A stretch of DNA of 13,601 nucleotides from an uncultured Lachnospiraceae bacterium (GCA_902766415.1 CACXDR010000238.1:1-13601), one strand, 5' to 3'. Shown: positions 5,278 to 11,400, numbered from the stretch's first letter. Numbers and translations are program-made. The notes: generated from the sequence alone by a model not told the origin.

Positions 5278-6002
5278 TGAAGATCACGGTCCTTACCATC
5301 TGTCCGGAGATGTTCGGAAGCTTTCTTGAAAGCCATGTGGTGAGGAAAGCGGGGCGCCGCGGGGCGGCGTCTGTGAGCGTCACGGATATCCGGGACTACG
5401 CGGGCGGGAGCTTCCGCCACATCGACGATTCGCCGTTCGGCGGCGGCAGGGGCATGGTGCTCCGCTGCGGGCCGGTGCTTGACGCGCTTCAGGCGGTCAG
5501 GACGGAGAAAACGAAGACGGTGGTGCTTTCGCCGGCGGGAACGCCGTTCAGCCAGCGGCTGGCGGAGGAGCTTTCCCGGGAGGAGGACCTGGTCCTCGTC
5601 TGCGGGCATTACGAGGGGTTCGACGCGCGGATCCTTGAGGAGGCGGACCTCCTTCTTTCGCTCGGGGACTATGTCCTGACGGGCGGCGAGCTGCCTGCCA
5701 TGGTGGTGGCGGACGCGGTGCTCCGGCTCCTGCCGGGCGTGCTGAAGGAGGGGAGCGCGGAGGAGGAGTCCTTCGGAAACGGGCTCCTTGAGTATCCGCA
5801 GTACACGCAGCCGCAGGAGTTCCGCGGGAAATGCGTGCCGGAGGTCCTGCTTTCCGGCGACCACGCGCGGATCCGGAGATGGCGGCTCAAGGAGTCGCTC
5901 AGGGAAACGCTTCACCGGCGGCCGGACCTTCTTGAAGGACGCTCCTTCACGGAGGAGGAGACGGCGCTGCTGGAGGAGATACGGACAGAGGAAGGGCAGT
6001 AA
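5277..6002 (+). CDS. trmD: tRNA (guanine37-N1)-methyltransferase TrmD, divergent copy
   Basis: TrmD methylates G37 next to the anticodon, preventing +1 frameshifting; it binds S-adenosylmethionine in a trefoil knot. The 241-residue protein shows the family motifs: PEMF (10-13), DDSPFGGGRGM (50-60), LSPAGTPFSQ (84-93), CGHYEGFDARI (109-119), SLGDYVLTGGELPAM (128-142), LEYPQYTQP (171-179) and RRWRLKESL (200-208). R150 matches the catalytic Arg154 of the E. coli enzyme. The position of catalytic Asp169 is occupied by Glu164 (SAEEESF). Other deviations are R58 in the GGG-x-GM loop and Ala in place of the usual Glu or Gln of the YEG-x-D motif. The usual neighbours (rpsP, rimM, rplS) are absent; instead the gene is translationally coupled to a flavodoxin. 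A second, canonical trmD may exist elsewhere in the genome. Confidence 0.93.
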   Translation: MKITVLTICPEMFGSFLESHVVRKAGRRGAASVSVTDIRDYAGGSFRHIDDSPFGGGRGMVLRCGPVLDALQAVRTEKTKTVVLSPAGTPFSQRLAEELSREEDLVLVCGHYEGFDARILEEADLLLSLGDYVLTGGELPAMVVADAVLRLLPGVLKEGSAEEESFGNGLLEYPQYTQPQEFRGKCVPEVLLSGDHARIRRWRLKESLRETLHRRPDLLEGRSFTEEETALLEEIRTEEGQ

Positions 6003-6037
6003 AGGATACTGCTGGAAATTGGAAGGAGTTTTTGTTT

Positions 6038-6814
6038 ATGAGTAAAGCATTGAAGGCACTTGCTGTGGGGACTGTTTTTGCGGCTGTATTTGCGGGGACG
6101 GCGTTCGCCGGAACATGGAAGACCGGCGCGGCGCGCCCGGATGACTGGTGGTATGACAACGGCGACGGCACCTGGGCGGTCGGCTGGACGGTCATCGACG
6201 GCGACAACGACGGCATGGGCGAGTGGTACTACTTCGATCAGGACGGTTGGCTTCTCACGGCAGACACCACGCCGGACGGCTACGAGGTGGATGAGAACGG
6301 CGCATGGGTCTATGAGAACGAGATCGTGAAGCAGCCGGTCACCAAGGCGGGCCCGGGCGAGACGTCCACGGTCATCACGCAGGAGACCGCGGCGGATGCT
6401 TCCGGGGCACAGGCGGCGGATGCAGGCGCCCAGGCGGCGCAGGCTTCTGAGGCGCAGGCCCAGGAGAATGTCGCGGGGACCATCGCGGAGATGCCGGAGG
6501 GCACCTACCGCCTGTCCTACTATACCTACAATAAGGGCCAGTACACCGGCTTCCCGGTGAACGGCGACATCGACATCAAGGTGGTCGGGCAGTCCGCGAG
6601 CAGCATCCAGATCGAGTTCACGCGCACCTACGTTGACGGGCGCGGCTACAGCTACTACCGCTCCTTCGACAAGCAGGCCAGCGGCCAGTTCACATGCACG
6701 GACGAGAGCGTCACGGATCCGGACATCATCACCTGGAACGCGCCTGACCGCGTGATCATGATCGGCAACTCTGACATGACCCGGTTCTACGACCTGATCG
6801 AGTATCAGAGGTAA
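6038..6814 (+). CDS. Secreted protein with cell-wall-binding-type repeat and Ala/Gln-rich linker
   Basis: The 258-residue protein starts at the ATG at 6038, nine bases after GGAAGGAG; an upstream in-frame TTG is ignored. Residues 1-24 are a classical signal peptide ending in TAFA before GTWK. Residues 25-91 contain an aromatic/glycine-rich module (WWYDNGDGTW, GEWYYFDQDGWLL, TPDGYEVDENGAWV) like the cell-wall or choline-binding-type repeats common on clostridial surface proteins. Residues about 106-150 form a Thr/Ala/Gln-rich disordered linker. Residues 154-258 form a beta-rich domain I do not recognise. It is probably exported and wall-associated; function unknown. It follows trmD by 35 bases without a visible terminator, so it may be read from the flavodoxin-trmD transcript. 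Confidence 0.8.
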   Translation: MSKALKALAVGTVFAAVFAGTAFAGTWKTGAARPDDWWYDNGDGTWAVGWTVIDGDNDGMGEWYYFDQDGWLLTADTTPDGYEVDENGAWVYENEIVKQPVTKAGPGETSTVITQETAADASGAQAADAGAQAAQASEAQAQENVAGTIAEMPEGTYRLSYYTYNKGQYTGFPVNGDIDIKVVGQSASSIQIEFTRTYVDGRGYSYYRSFDKQASGQFTCTDESVTDPDIITWNAPDRVIMIGNSDMTRFYDLIEYQR

Positions 6815-6923
6815 GCTGGTTTTCCGGTGTGACCGGGTGTCAGAGAGGATCCGGTACTGTGTTGTGATCCGGTATCTGAGATATGGTGTTTTCAGCAGTA
6901 ATATCGTATAGGAAAGTCTGGTC

Positions 6924-7061
6924 CTGCCGGCAGTTTTACCGCTGCCGGCAGTTTGGTGCGATAAGGCCGGAAGATGGCCGCCGTGCTTGCACGGGCGGGC
7001 ATCTGACGGCCAACGGACATCGAGCGGCAGTGCCGCGAGATGTTTGCGATAAGGCCGGAAG
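6924..7061 (+). other. Structured leader with three hairpins and a 17-bp direct repeat
   Basis: The 291-base gap 6815-7105 before the channel gene holds several structures. CTGCCGGCAG occurs at 6924-6933 and 6942-6951; the two copies can pair with each other and are followed by TTT, so a weak terminator for the preceding gene is possible. A long imperfect hairpin lies at 6973-7003. At 7017-7043 is a helix ACATC/GATGT plus GCGG/CCGC with a symmetric GA/GA internal loop. The 17-mer TGCGATAAGGCCGGAAG occurs at 6957-6973 and again at 7045-7061. Upstream, GATCCGGTA is repeated at 6848 and 6866. The channel's ribosome binding site follows at 7093-7102. It may be a regulatory RNA or a degenerate repeat family; no known riboswitch was recognised. 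Confidence 0.5.
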
Positions 7062-7105
7062 GGGCAGAGTTTTTCTGTCTGGCAGTTTTTGTGGAGGGGG
7101 AGTCC

Positions 7106-8314
7106 ATGGAAAGGAAGGACCGCACGCTGAAAAAGCGTGTGTTCGACGTGATCGAGATCGGGTACAGAGGGGATCTGTACAGCCGCGCTTACGACTATTT
7201 CAGCGCGGCGGTCGTGCTTCTGAACCTGACGGTCAGCATCATGGACACCTTCGACGGGCTGAGGGCTTCCTTCGGGACGGCGATCGGGGTGATCGAGAGC
7301 CTGACTGCGCTGTTCTTCCTTGTAGACTACGTGCTACGTGTCTGGACCGCACGTTATCTCTACAGGAACGAGACGGACGGGAAGGCTGCGGCAAGGTACA
7401 TCACTTCGTTTACCGGTATCATCGACCTCCTGTCGTTCCTGCCTTATTTCCTGCCGGTGTTCTTCCCGGCGGGGGCAGTCGCGTTCAGAATGTTCCGGGT
7501 GATCCGCATTTTCCGCCTGTTCCGCATCAACACATACTACGATTCGCTGAACGTTATCACGGGCGTCATCGTAAGCAAGCGGCAGCAGCTCCTGTCGTCC
7601 GTGTTCATCATCCTCGTCCTCATGATCGGGTCGAGTCTCTGTATGTACAGTATCGAGCACCAGGCGCAGCCGGACGTGTTCGAGAACGCGTTTTCCGGGA
7701 TCTGGTGGGCGGCGTCCACGCTGCTGACCGTCGGGTACGGGGACATTTACCCCATTACGACCGCGGGGAAGATCTTCGGGATCTTCATCACCTTTCTTGG
7801 TGTCGGTATGGTCGCGATCCCGACCGGTATCATTTCGGCCGGCTTCGTGGAGCAGTACACGCACCTTAAGGACGTCGGGGACAGGGCGTCGGAGTCGGAC
7901 GTGCGGTTCCTGCGCGTGCGGATCACGCGGAAGGATAGCTGGAGCGGGAAGATGATCCGGGACCTGGGCTTCCCGAAGGGGCTGATCGTTGCGGCGGTGC
8001 AGCGCGGGGGCGAGATCCTGATCCCGCGGGGAGACCTTGCGCTTAAGGAGAATGATATCGTGGTGCTCGGGGCGGAGCGCTTTACGGATATGAACGGGAC
8101 GCTGACGCTCCGCGAGATCACGCTGCGCGAGCGGCACCCGTGGAACGGGCTTAAGATCTCGGAGCTTGATATTTCGCGGCAGTCGCTGATCGTCGCGGTG
8201 CAGCGGGGCGGCAAGGTGCTGGTCCCGGACGGGAGCACGCAGCTGAAGACGGGCGACCGCGTCATGATCTACACGAAGGTGCGGGTGCCGGACAGCCGGA
8301 TCGTGCAGGTGTGA
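7106..8314 (+). CDS. Voltage-gated-type potassium channel with tandem RCK_C (TrkA_C) domains
   Basis: The 402-residue membrane protein has a six-segment channel core. S4 carries five arginines at three-residue spacing (R128, R131, R134, R137, R140), a voltage-sensor pattern. The selectivity filter TVGYGD is at 208-213, diagnostic for K+, and S6 has an IPTG hinge at 238-241. Two cytosolic RCK_C domains follow, about 263-325 and 333-392, with matching VAAVQRGGEILIP and VAVQRGGKVLVP motifs. No RCK_N nucleotide-binding domain is present. RCK_C domains bind c-di-AMP in several Firmicute K+ proteins, so ligand gating is plausible but not shown. The ATG at 7106 is chosen over an upstream start at 7040 because GGAGGGGGAG directly precedes it. 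The gene stands alone behind a structured leader. Confidence 0.93.
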   Translation: MERKDRTLKKRVFDVIEIGYRGDLYSRAYDYFSAAVVLLNLTVSIMDTFDGLRASFGTAIGVIESLTALFFLVDYVLRVWTARYLYRNETDGKAAARYITSFTGIIDLLSFLPYFLPVFFPAGAVAFRMFRVIRIFRLFRINTYYDSLNVITGVIVSKRQQLLSSVFIILVLMIGSSLCMYSIEHQAQPDVFENAFSGIWWAASTLLTVGYGDIYPITTAGKIFGIFITFLGVGMVAIPTGIISAGFVEQYTHLKDVGDRASESDVRFLRVRITRKDSWSGKMIRDLGFPKGLIVAAVQRGGEILIPRGDLALKENDIVVLGAERFTDMNGTLTLREITLRERHPWNGLKISELDISRQSLIVAVQRGGKVLVPDGSTQLKTGDRVMIYTKVRVPDSRIVQV

Positions 8315-8533
8315 GGTTCAGAGGGGACGGGCACACCGGATGCGGTGCGGACCTGGGGAGAACCGGAGAGAAAGCGCCGGGAATTCAGGGCACTGCTGGA
8401 CCTGACGGCAGGTGTGAGCGGACCGGGGCGGTGTGAGACGGACCGGGCTGGAAACGCCGGGAACGGCGGGAGCGGTACGGACCTGGATTTGGGAAGAGCC
8501 GCGGGAAAAAGAAAGATGCAGGCGGAATTATGA
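8315..8533. other. 219-base gap, G-rich with degenerate short repeats; no convincing gene
   Basis: The gap between the channel gene and the lysozyme-like gene is purine- and G-rich on the plus strand. CGGACC followed by T/G-GG recurs four times. A 62-codon reading frame (8345-8533, GTG start) covers much of it but has no ribosome binding site, is low in complexity, and resembles no protein I know, so I do not call it. A short CACCG-GATG-CGGTG hairpin near 8335 has no T-run. No clear promoter is visible. Confidence 0.5.
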
Positions 8534-9295
8534 ATGGGTTATAAGAAGAAAAAAAAGAACGGCAGCCGGGCGGCCGCCCTGTTTGACGGGCTCCTGGCCT
8601 CCGTGTTCATCCTGATGCCGGTCCTGATCCTCCTTACCTTTTTAGGAAGCAGGATCCGCGGCTCGGACAGCTTTCCGAAGGCAGTCCTTGAGCACCGGGA
8701 CATGATCATGAAATACGCGAAGGAGGAAGGGATCTCCGGATACATGGACGAGCTCCTCACGATCGTGGAGATCGAGTCCGGCGGGACGCTTGAGGACGTC
8801 ATGCAGTCGAGCGAGTCGCTTGGGCTGCCGGTGAATTCGCTTGAGAGGGAAGAGTCCGTGGCGCAGGGATGCGCGTATTTCGCGAAGATCCTTGCGGAGG
8901 CGAAGCAGCGGGGGCTCGGGATGGATGCCGTGTTCCAGGCCTACAACTACGGGATCGGGTACCTGAAATACGTCTCTGACCACGGCGGGAAGCACAGCTT
9001 TGAGATCGCCCAGCAGTTCGCGGAGGAGATGTCCGGCGGAAAGAAAGAAACGTACCGCCACCCGGTCGCGGTCGTGCGGAACGGCGGATGGCGGTACAGC
9101 TACGGTAACATGTTTTATTCAGAGCTTGCCATGGCGAAGCTTAAGATGCGGCGGCAGGGGCTCCTCTTTGGAAAGGAAGGGACCGTGTACCGTGTGCTTT
9201 TAGGCATCTGGGCCGCGGCGGGAGTGCTCATTCTTTTAAAGGTCCTGTACGCCCGGTACAGGCGCCCCGGCAGCAGGAGAAGGAAGCGCGGATAG
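8534..9295 (+). CDS. Membrane-anchored lysozyme-like peptidoglycan hydrolase
   Basis: The 253-residue protein has a basic start (GYKKKKKNG), a membrane segment at about 14-37, an extracellular domain, a second membrane segment at about 218-240, and a basic tail. The extracellular domain matches the lysozyme-like family found near conjugative and wall-processing genes: LLTIVEIESGG (74-84, with E81 the probable catalytic acid), DVMQSSESLGLP (88-99), EESVAQGCAYFA (106-117), FQAYNYGIGYLKYV (134-147) and GGKHSFEIAQQFAEE (151-165). Both termini should be cytosolic, leaving the hydrolase tethered at each end, which is less common than one N-terminal anchor. A stop codon lies directly upstream of the ATG, so the start cannot be earlier; the ribosome binding site (AGGCGG) is weak. 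Its last 60 bases overlap the DUF1836 gene on the other strand. Confidence 0.85.
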   Translation: MGYKKKKKNGSRAAALFDGLLASVFILMPVLILLTFLGSRIRGSDSFPKAVLEHRDMIMKYAKEEGISGYMDELLTIVEIESGGTLEDVMQSSESLGLPVNSLEREESVAQGCAYFAKILAEAKQRGLGMDAVFQAYNYGIGYLKYVSDHGGKHSFEIAQQFAEEMSGGKKETYRHPVAVVRNGGWRYSYGNMFYSELAMAKLKMRRQGLLFGKEGTVYRVLLGIWAAAGVLILLKVLYARYRRPGSRRRKRG

Positions 9296-9805
9296 AAGCT
9301 CCTTCGTCCGGAACATATAAGCCGCCGTGCGGAGGGCATTTGTGAGGAGCTGCGAAGGCTGCAGGCCGGCGGAGGCCTCAGGGGTGCCGGAGGTGTCGGA
9401 GGAGGTCTCCTCCGGGGCTGGCGCAGACGCGCGGAGCTCCGCCTCAAACAGCGCGCAGAAGCGATCATAGGAAGGCTCCGGCCCGTCCGGATGCTCCGTG
9501 GCCGCGGTCAGCGCGGCGATCTCCTGCATGGTAAATACCTGCTTTAGCACACACAGTACGATCAGGCGCGAGACCTGCGCCCGGCCGTACTGTTTTTTTA
9601 TCGGCGGGGCGATCATGCGTGCCTTCACATAGTTATTCAGCATGGTCTTAGAAAGCGCGCCGGCATCCTTCTTCCTGCCGGACGTCTGCGGCGTGAGCGG
9701 CAGCGGCGCGAGCGCGCGGTTCACAAGCGTCACGACCTGGTCCGAGTAAAGATCGATCGACGGAAGCTCCCGCCACCTTGGCAGGGAATAATCAGCTGGG
9801 ATCAT
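9236..9805 (-). CDS. DUF1836 domain protein, probable DNA-binding
   Basis: The 189-residue protein contains the DUF1836 core: LPRWRELPSIDLYSDQVVTLV (8-28), LSKTMLNNYVKARMI (51-65), PPIKKQYGRAQVSRLIVLCVLKQVF (67-91) and a weaker YDRFCALFEAEL (113-124). The central part reads like a MerR-type helix-turn-helix, so a regulatory role is inferred; no target is known. After residue 125 the sequence is Ser/Thr/Pro/Glu-rich and then returns to a short conserved-looking TNALRTAAYMFRTKELL helix before an Ala/Pro-rich end. The ATG at 9805 has AGGAAAGGA just upstream. The 3' end lies inside the convergent lysozyme-like gene (60-bp overlap). The ribosome binding site abuts a palindromic repeat element (9824-9923) that fills its upstream region. 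Confidence 0.85.
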   Translation of the reverse strand: MIPADYSLPRWRELPSIDLYSDQVVTLVNRALAPLPLTPQTSGRKKDAGALSKTMLNNYVKARMIAPPIKKQYGRAQVSRLIVLCVLKQVFTMQEIAALTAATEHPDGPEPSYDRFCALFEAELRASAPAPEETSSDTSGTPEASAGLQPSQLLTNALRTAAYMFRTKELLSALPSPAAGAPVPGVQDL

Positions 9806-9823
9806 GGAAATCCTTTCCTTCGA

Positions 9824-9923
9824 CCGTGGGGACAGTCCCCATGGTCCAACAAATCCTGTGTTTTCTGTTCATTAATTGACGTGCCGGCTGGAAAGTGTTT
9901 AGCCATGGGGACAGTCCCCATGG
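9824..9923 (-). repeat. 100-bp palindrome-bounded element, copy 1
   Basis: A 58-bp core (9845-9902) lies between two 21-bp palindromes centred on GGGGACAGTCCCC, at 9824-9844 (one change, CCGTGG for CCATGG) and 9903-9923. The reverse complement of the core matches the core of the copy at 10713-10812 at 41 of 58 positions, without gaps, including CTAAACAC, AATTAAT, AACAGAA and TGTTGGA. Short outer flanks TTCGACC and GGTCGAA extend the inverted ends. It lies nine bases beyond the hemolysin III stop and directly upstream of the DUF1836 ribosome binding site. It resembles a REP or miniature non-autonomous element; no transposase is present. Confidence 0.85.
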
Positions 9924-9932
9924 TCGAAAGCC

Positions 9933-10607
9933 TCAGGCGGCGAACCGGTACATGAGAACGAAGTGGCAGGCGCTTCCGGCCATGACAAAGAGATGGAAGA
10001 TCTCGTGCGAGCCGAAATACAGGTGCCGCGCGTTGAAGGCGGAAAGCTTCAGCGCATAGATCACACCACCAACTGTATATATGATGCCACCGAGCAGAAG
10101 CCAGAAAAAGCCTTCCGGCGGGAGCGCGGCGACGATCTCCTTCAGGGCGGTCACGCAGAACCAGCCCATAGCGATGTAGATCGCGGAGCTCACGCCCTTC
10201 GGGCAGCGGATCCAGAACGCGTTGAGAAGCATGCCCGCGGCGGCGAGGCCCCAGACACCGGCCAGGAGCGGGATGCCTGTGTCGCGCCCTAAGATGAGCA
10301 GGCAGACCGGCGTGTAGGAGCCGGCGATGAGAAGGTAGATCATCATATGGTCCAGCTTCCGGAGGATCCGGCAGACCCGCTCGGAGCCGCGGACAGAGTG
10401 GTAGACCGTGCTCGCGGAGTAGAGAAGGAACATACTGGTCACGAACACGAGCAGGGCCGCAAACGCGGGAATACCTTTACCGTCAGCCAGCGCCTTCGTA
10501 AGGAGCGGGACGGAGGCAGCAGCAGTACCGAGGGCAGCGGCAAAGTGCGTGAGCGCGCTGCCGGGGTCCTTGACTTTTGAAAGTATGCTTCTGATCGTTG
10601 TTGTCAT
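9933..10607 (-). CDS. Hemolysin III family (YqfA/PAQR-like) membrane protein
   Basis: The 224-residue protein has seven hydrophobic segments and the metal-site motifs of the HlyIII/PAQR family: S64...H70 in LYSASTVYHS, DH at 86-87 in RKLDHMMIYLLIAGSYTP, and H201 and H205 in FGSHEIFHLFV. Family members are integral membrane proteins, probable metal-dependent hydrolases; despite the name, haemolysis is not a general activity. Length is typical. The ATG at 10607 has GGGAGGTG upstream with normal spacing. Its promoter (10669-10697) is followed at once by a TATATAGTA-type operator, so it appears to be repressed by an unknown factor. The gene is bracketed by inverted copies of the 100-bp repeat element. 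Confidence 0.93.
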   Translation of the reverse strand: MTTTIRSILSKVKDPGSALTHFAAALGTAAASVPLLTKALADGKGIPAFAALLVFVTSMFLLYSASTVYHSVRGSERVCRILRKLDHMMIYLLIAGSYTPVCLLILGRDTGIPLLAGVWGLAAAGMLLNAFWIRCPKGVSSAIYIAMGWFCVTALKEIVAALPPEGFFWLLLGGIIYTVGGVIYALKLSAFNARHLYFGSHEIFHLFVMAGSACHFVLMYRFAA

Positions 10608-10637
10608 AACGGCACCTCCCGTTCTGTTAAACTGCTG

Positions 10638-10668
10638 TATATAGTATTAAATACTATGTTATATAGTA
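10638..10668. promoter_or_regulatory. Operator-like array of TATATAGTA half-sites in the hlyIII leader
   Basis: A perfect 17-bp palindrome, arms ATAGTATT (10641-10648) and AATACTAT (10650-10657) around one A, is followed by a third half-site. The 9-mer TATATAGTA occurs at 10638-10646 and again at 10660-10668, 22 bp apart (two helical turns), with the inverted TACTAT between. The array lies just downstream of the predicted -10 on the minus strand, over the expected transcription start, a position suited to repression. The binding protein is not identifiable. Confidence 0.65.
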
Positions 10669-10697
10669 ATAATAAAGCACCTGCATCAGAAATGCAA
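10669..10697 (-). promoter_or_regulatory. Sigma-A-type promoter of the hemolysin III gene
   Basis: On the minus strand TTGCAT (complement of 10692-10697) is followed after exactly 17 bases by TATTAT (complement of 10669-10674). It points toward the hemolysin III start at 10607, about 60 bases away. The -35 and spacer coincide with a stem-loop (10677-10701), and the -10 falls in that stem-loop's T-rich tail. Confidence 0.65.
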
Positions 10698-10709
10698 GTG
10701 CGGGTTTTT
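10677..10709. terminator. Possible bidirectional stem-loop terminator overlapping the hlyIII promoter
   Basis: GCAC-C-TGCAT (10677-10686) pairs with ATGCA-A-GTGC (10692-10701) with one mismatch and loop CAGAA. On the plus strand GGG and five T residues follow; on the minus strand TTTATTATT follows. No plus-strand gene ends nearby, so the likely use is on the minus strand, ending transcripts of the HD-domain gene before the hemolysin III gene. Confidence 0.45.
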
Positions 10710-10712
10710 CGG

Positions 10713-10812
10713 CCATGGGGACTGTCCCCATGGCTAAACACATATCAATCAATATGTTAATTAATCAACAGAAGACAACGAAAATGTTGGACCATGGGGA
10801 CAGTCCCCATGG
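10713..10812 (+). repeat. 100-bp palindrome-bounded element, copy 2 (inverted relative to copy 1)
   Basis: Palindromes at 10713-10733 (with the GACTGTC centre, showing reverse orientation) and 10792-10812 enclose a core of exactly 58 bp (10734-10791), the same size as in copy 1. The core is AT-richer than copy 1. The right end is six bases from the stop of the HD-domain gene. Together with copy 1 it brackets the hemolysin III gene in inverted orientation. Confidence 0.85.
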
Positions 10813-10818
10813 TCGAGA

Positions 10819-11334
10819 TCAGCGGAGCTCGGGGAGGAGTTTTTTGGCGACGGAGCGCATGGCGCGGTGGAGGGGCTTTACGCCGCAGAGGCCTTCGTAG
10901 ACGGAGACGGCTTTGTCAGACAGGGTCAGGGTGAGGGCGAGCTTTCCGGACGGGACGTGGAACGCGAGCGGGAACATGTGCGCGCGGATGGCGCGGTCCT
11001 CCTCCTCGGTCAGGCCGAAGGAAAGGCCGGCATTGTCCGCTGCCTCCTCCGGATGGTAGAAGCAGTAAAGTCCCTTGTGATCGTTCTTCCGGTAGTAATT
11101 GACATAGCACATGTCGTGCAGAAGGCCGGTCTTGATGGCGCTGGCAGGGTCCAGCCCGTTCCGTTCCGCGAGGCGCGCCATGAGGACCGCGACGCGGATG
11201 CTGTGGTCGCGGGTATTCGTCATGTTGAGGTGGCGCGGGAAGGACGCGAGCGCCTGAAATTCGCTGCTTTCCAGGATCTCCGCAGCGGAGGGAGACCGCT
11301 TTATAAGATAGGCGGTATAGTCTTTTTCTTTCAT
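10819..11334 (-). CDS. HD-domain metal-dependent phosphohydrolase
   Basis: The 171-residue cytosolic protein has the HD-superfamily metal and catalytic residues in order: H35 in FPRHLNMT, H44 in TRDHSIRVA, H73-D74 in TGLLHDM, H94 in FYHPEEAA, H119 in IRAHMFPL and D140 in LSDKAVSVYE. Enzymes of this type hydrolyse phosphate esters, often nucleotides; the substrate cannot be read from the sequence. A close group of small HD proteins with an LLHD...HP..A...HM.PL pattern is common in Clostridia. The ATG at 11334 has GGAGGT five bases upstream, and a good promoter precedes it. Its stop is six bases from repeat element copy 2. It is divergent from the EutQ-like gene. Confidence 0.88.
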   Translation of the reverse strand: MKEKDYTAYLIKRSPSAAEILESSEFQALASFPRHLNMTNTRDHSIRVAVLMARLAERNGLDPASAIKTGLLHDMCYVNYYRKNDHKGLYCFYHPEEAADNAGLSFGLTEEEDRAIRAHMFPLAFHVPSGKLALTLTLSDKAVSVYEGLCGVKPLHRAMRSVAKKLLPELR

Positions 11335-11354
11335 CCTGTACCTCCGTTGGATGC

Positions 11355-11383
11355 ATTATAAAGCCGGTATTCATGCGCAGCAA
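11355..11383 (-). promoter_or_regulatory. Sigma-A-type promoter of the HD-domain gene
   Basis: On the minus strand TTGCTG (complement of 11378-11383) is followed after 17 bases by a perfect TATAAT (complement of 11355-11360). Transcription would start near 11347, leaving a very short leader with the GGAGGT ribosome binding site close to its 5' end. Confidence 0.75.
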
Positions 11384-11400
11384 GTGAATTTTTTGTATCT

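Noticed and set aside
6815..7105. c-di-AMP (ydaO-type) riboswitch before the K+ channel gene
   Set aside because: The location fits, but I could not find the conserved GGGGUGAAUC-like or downstream core motifs of that class.
8345..8533. 62-codon reading frame before the lysozyme-like gene
   Set aside because: GTG start without a ribosome binding site, low-complexity G-rich repeats, and no recognisable family.
9933..10607. Hemolysin III as a virulence toxin
   Set aside because: The family is widespread in non-pathogens and contains PAQR-like membrane proteins; the name alone does not support a toxin call.
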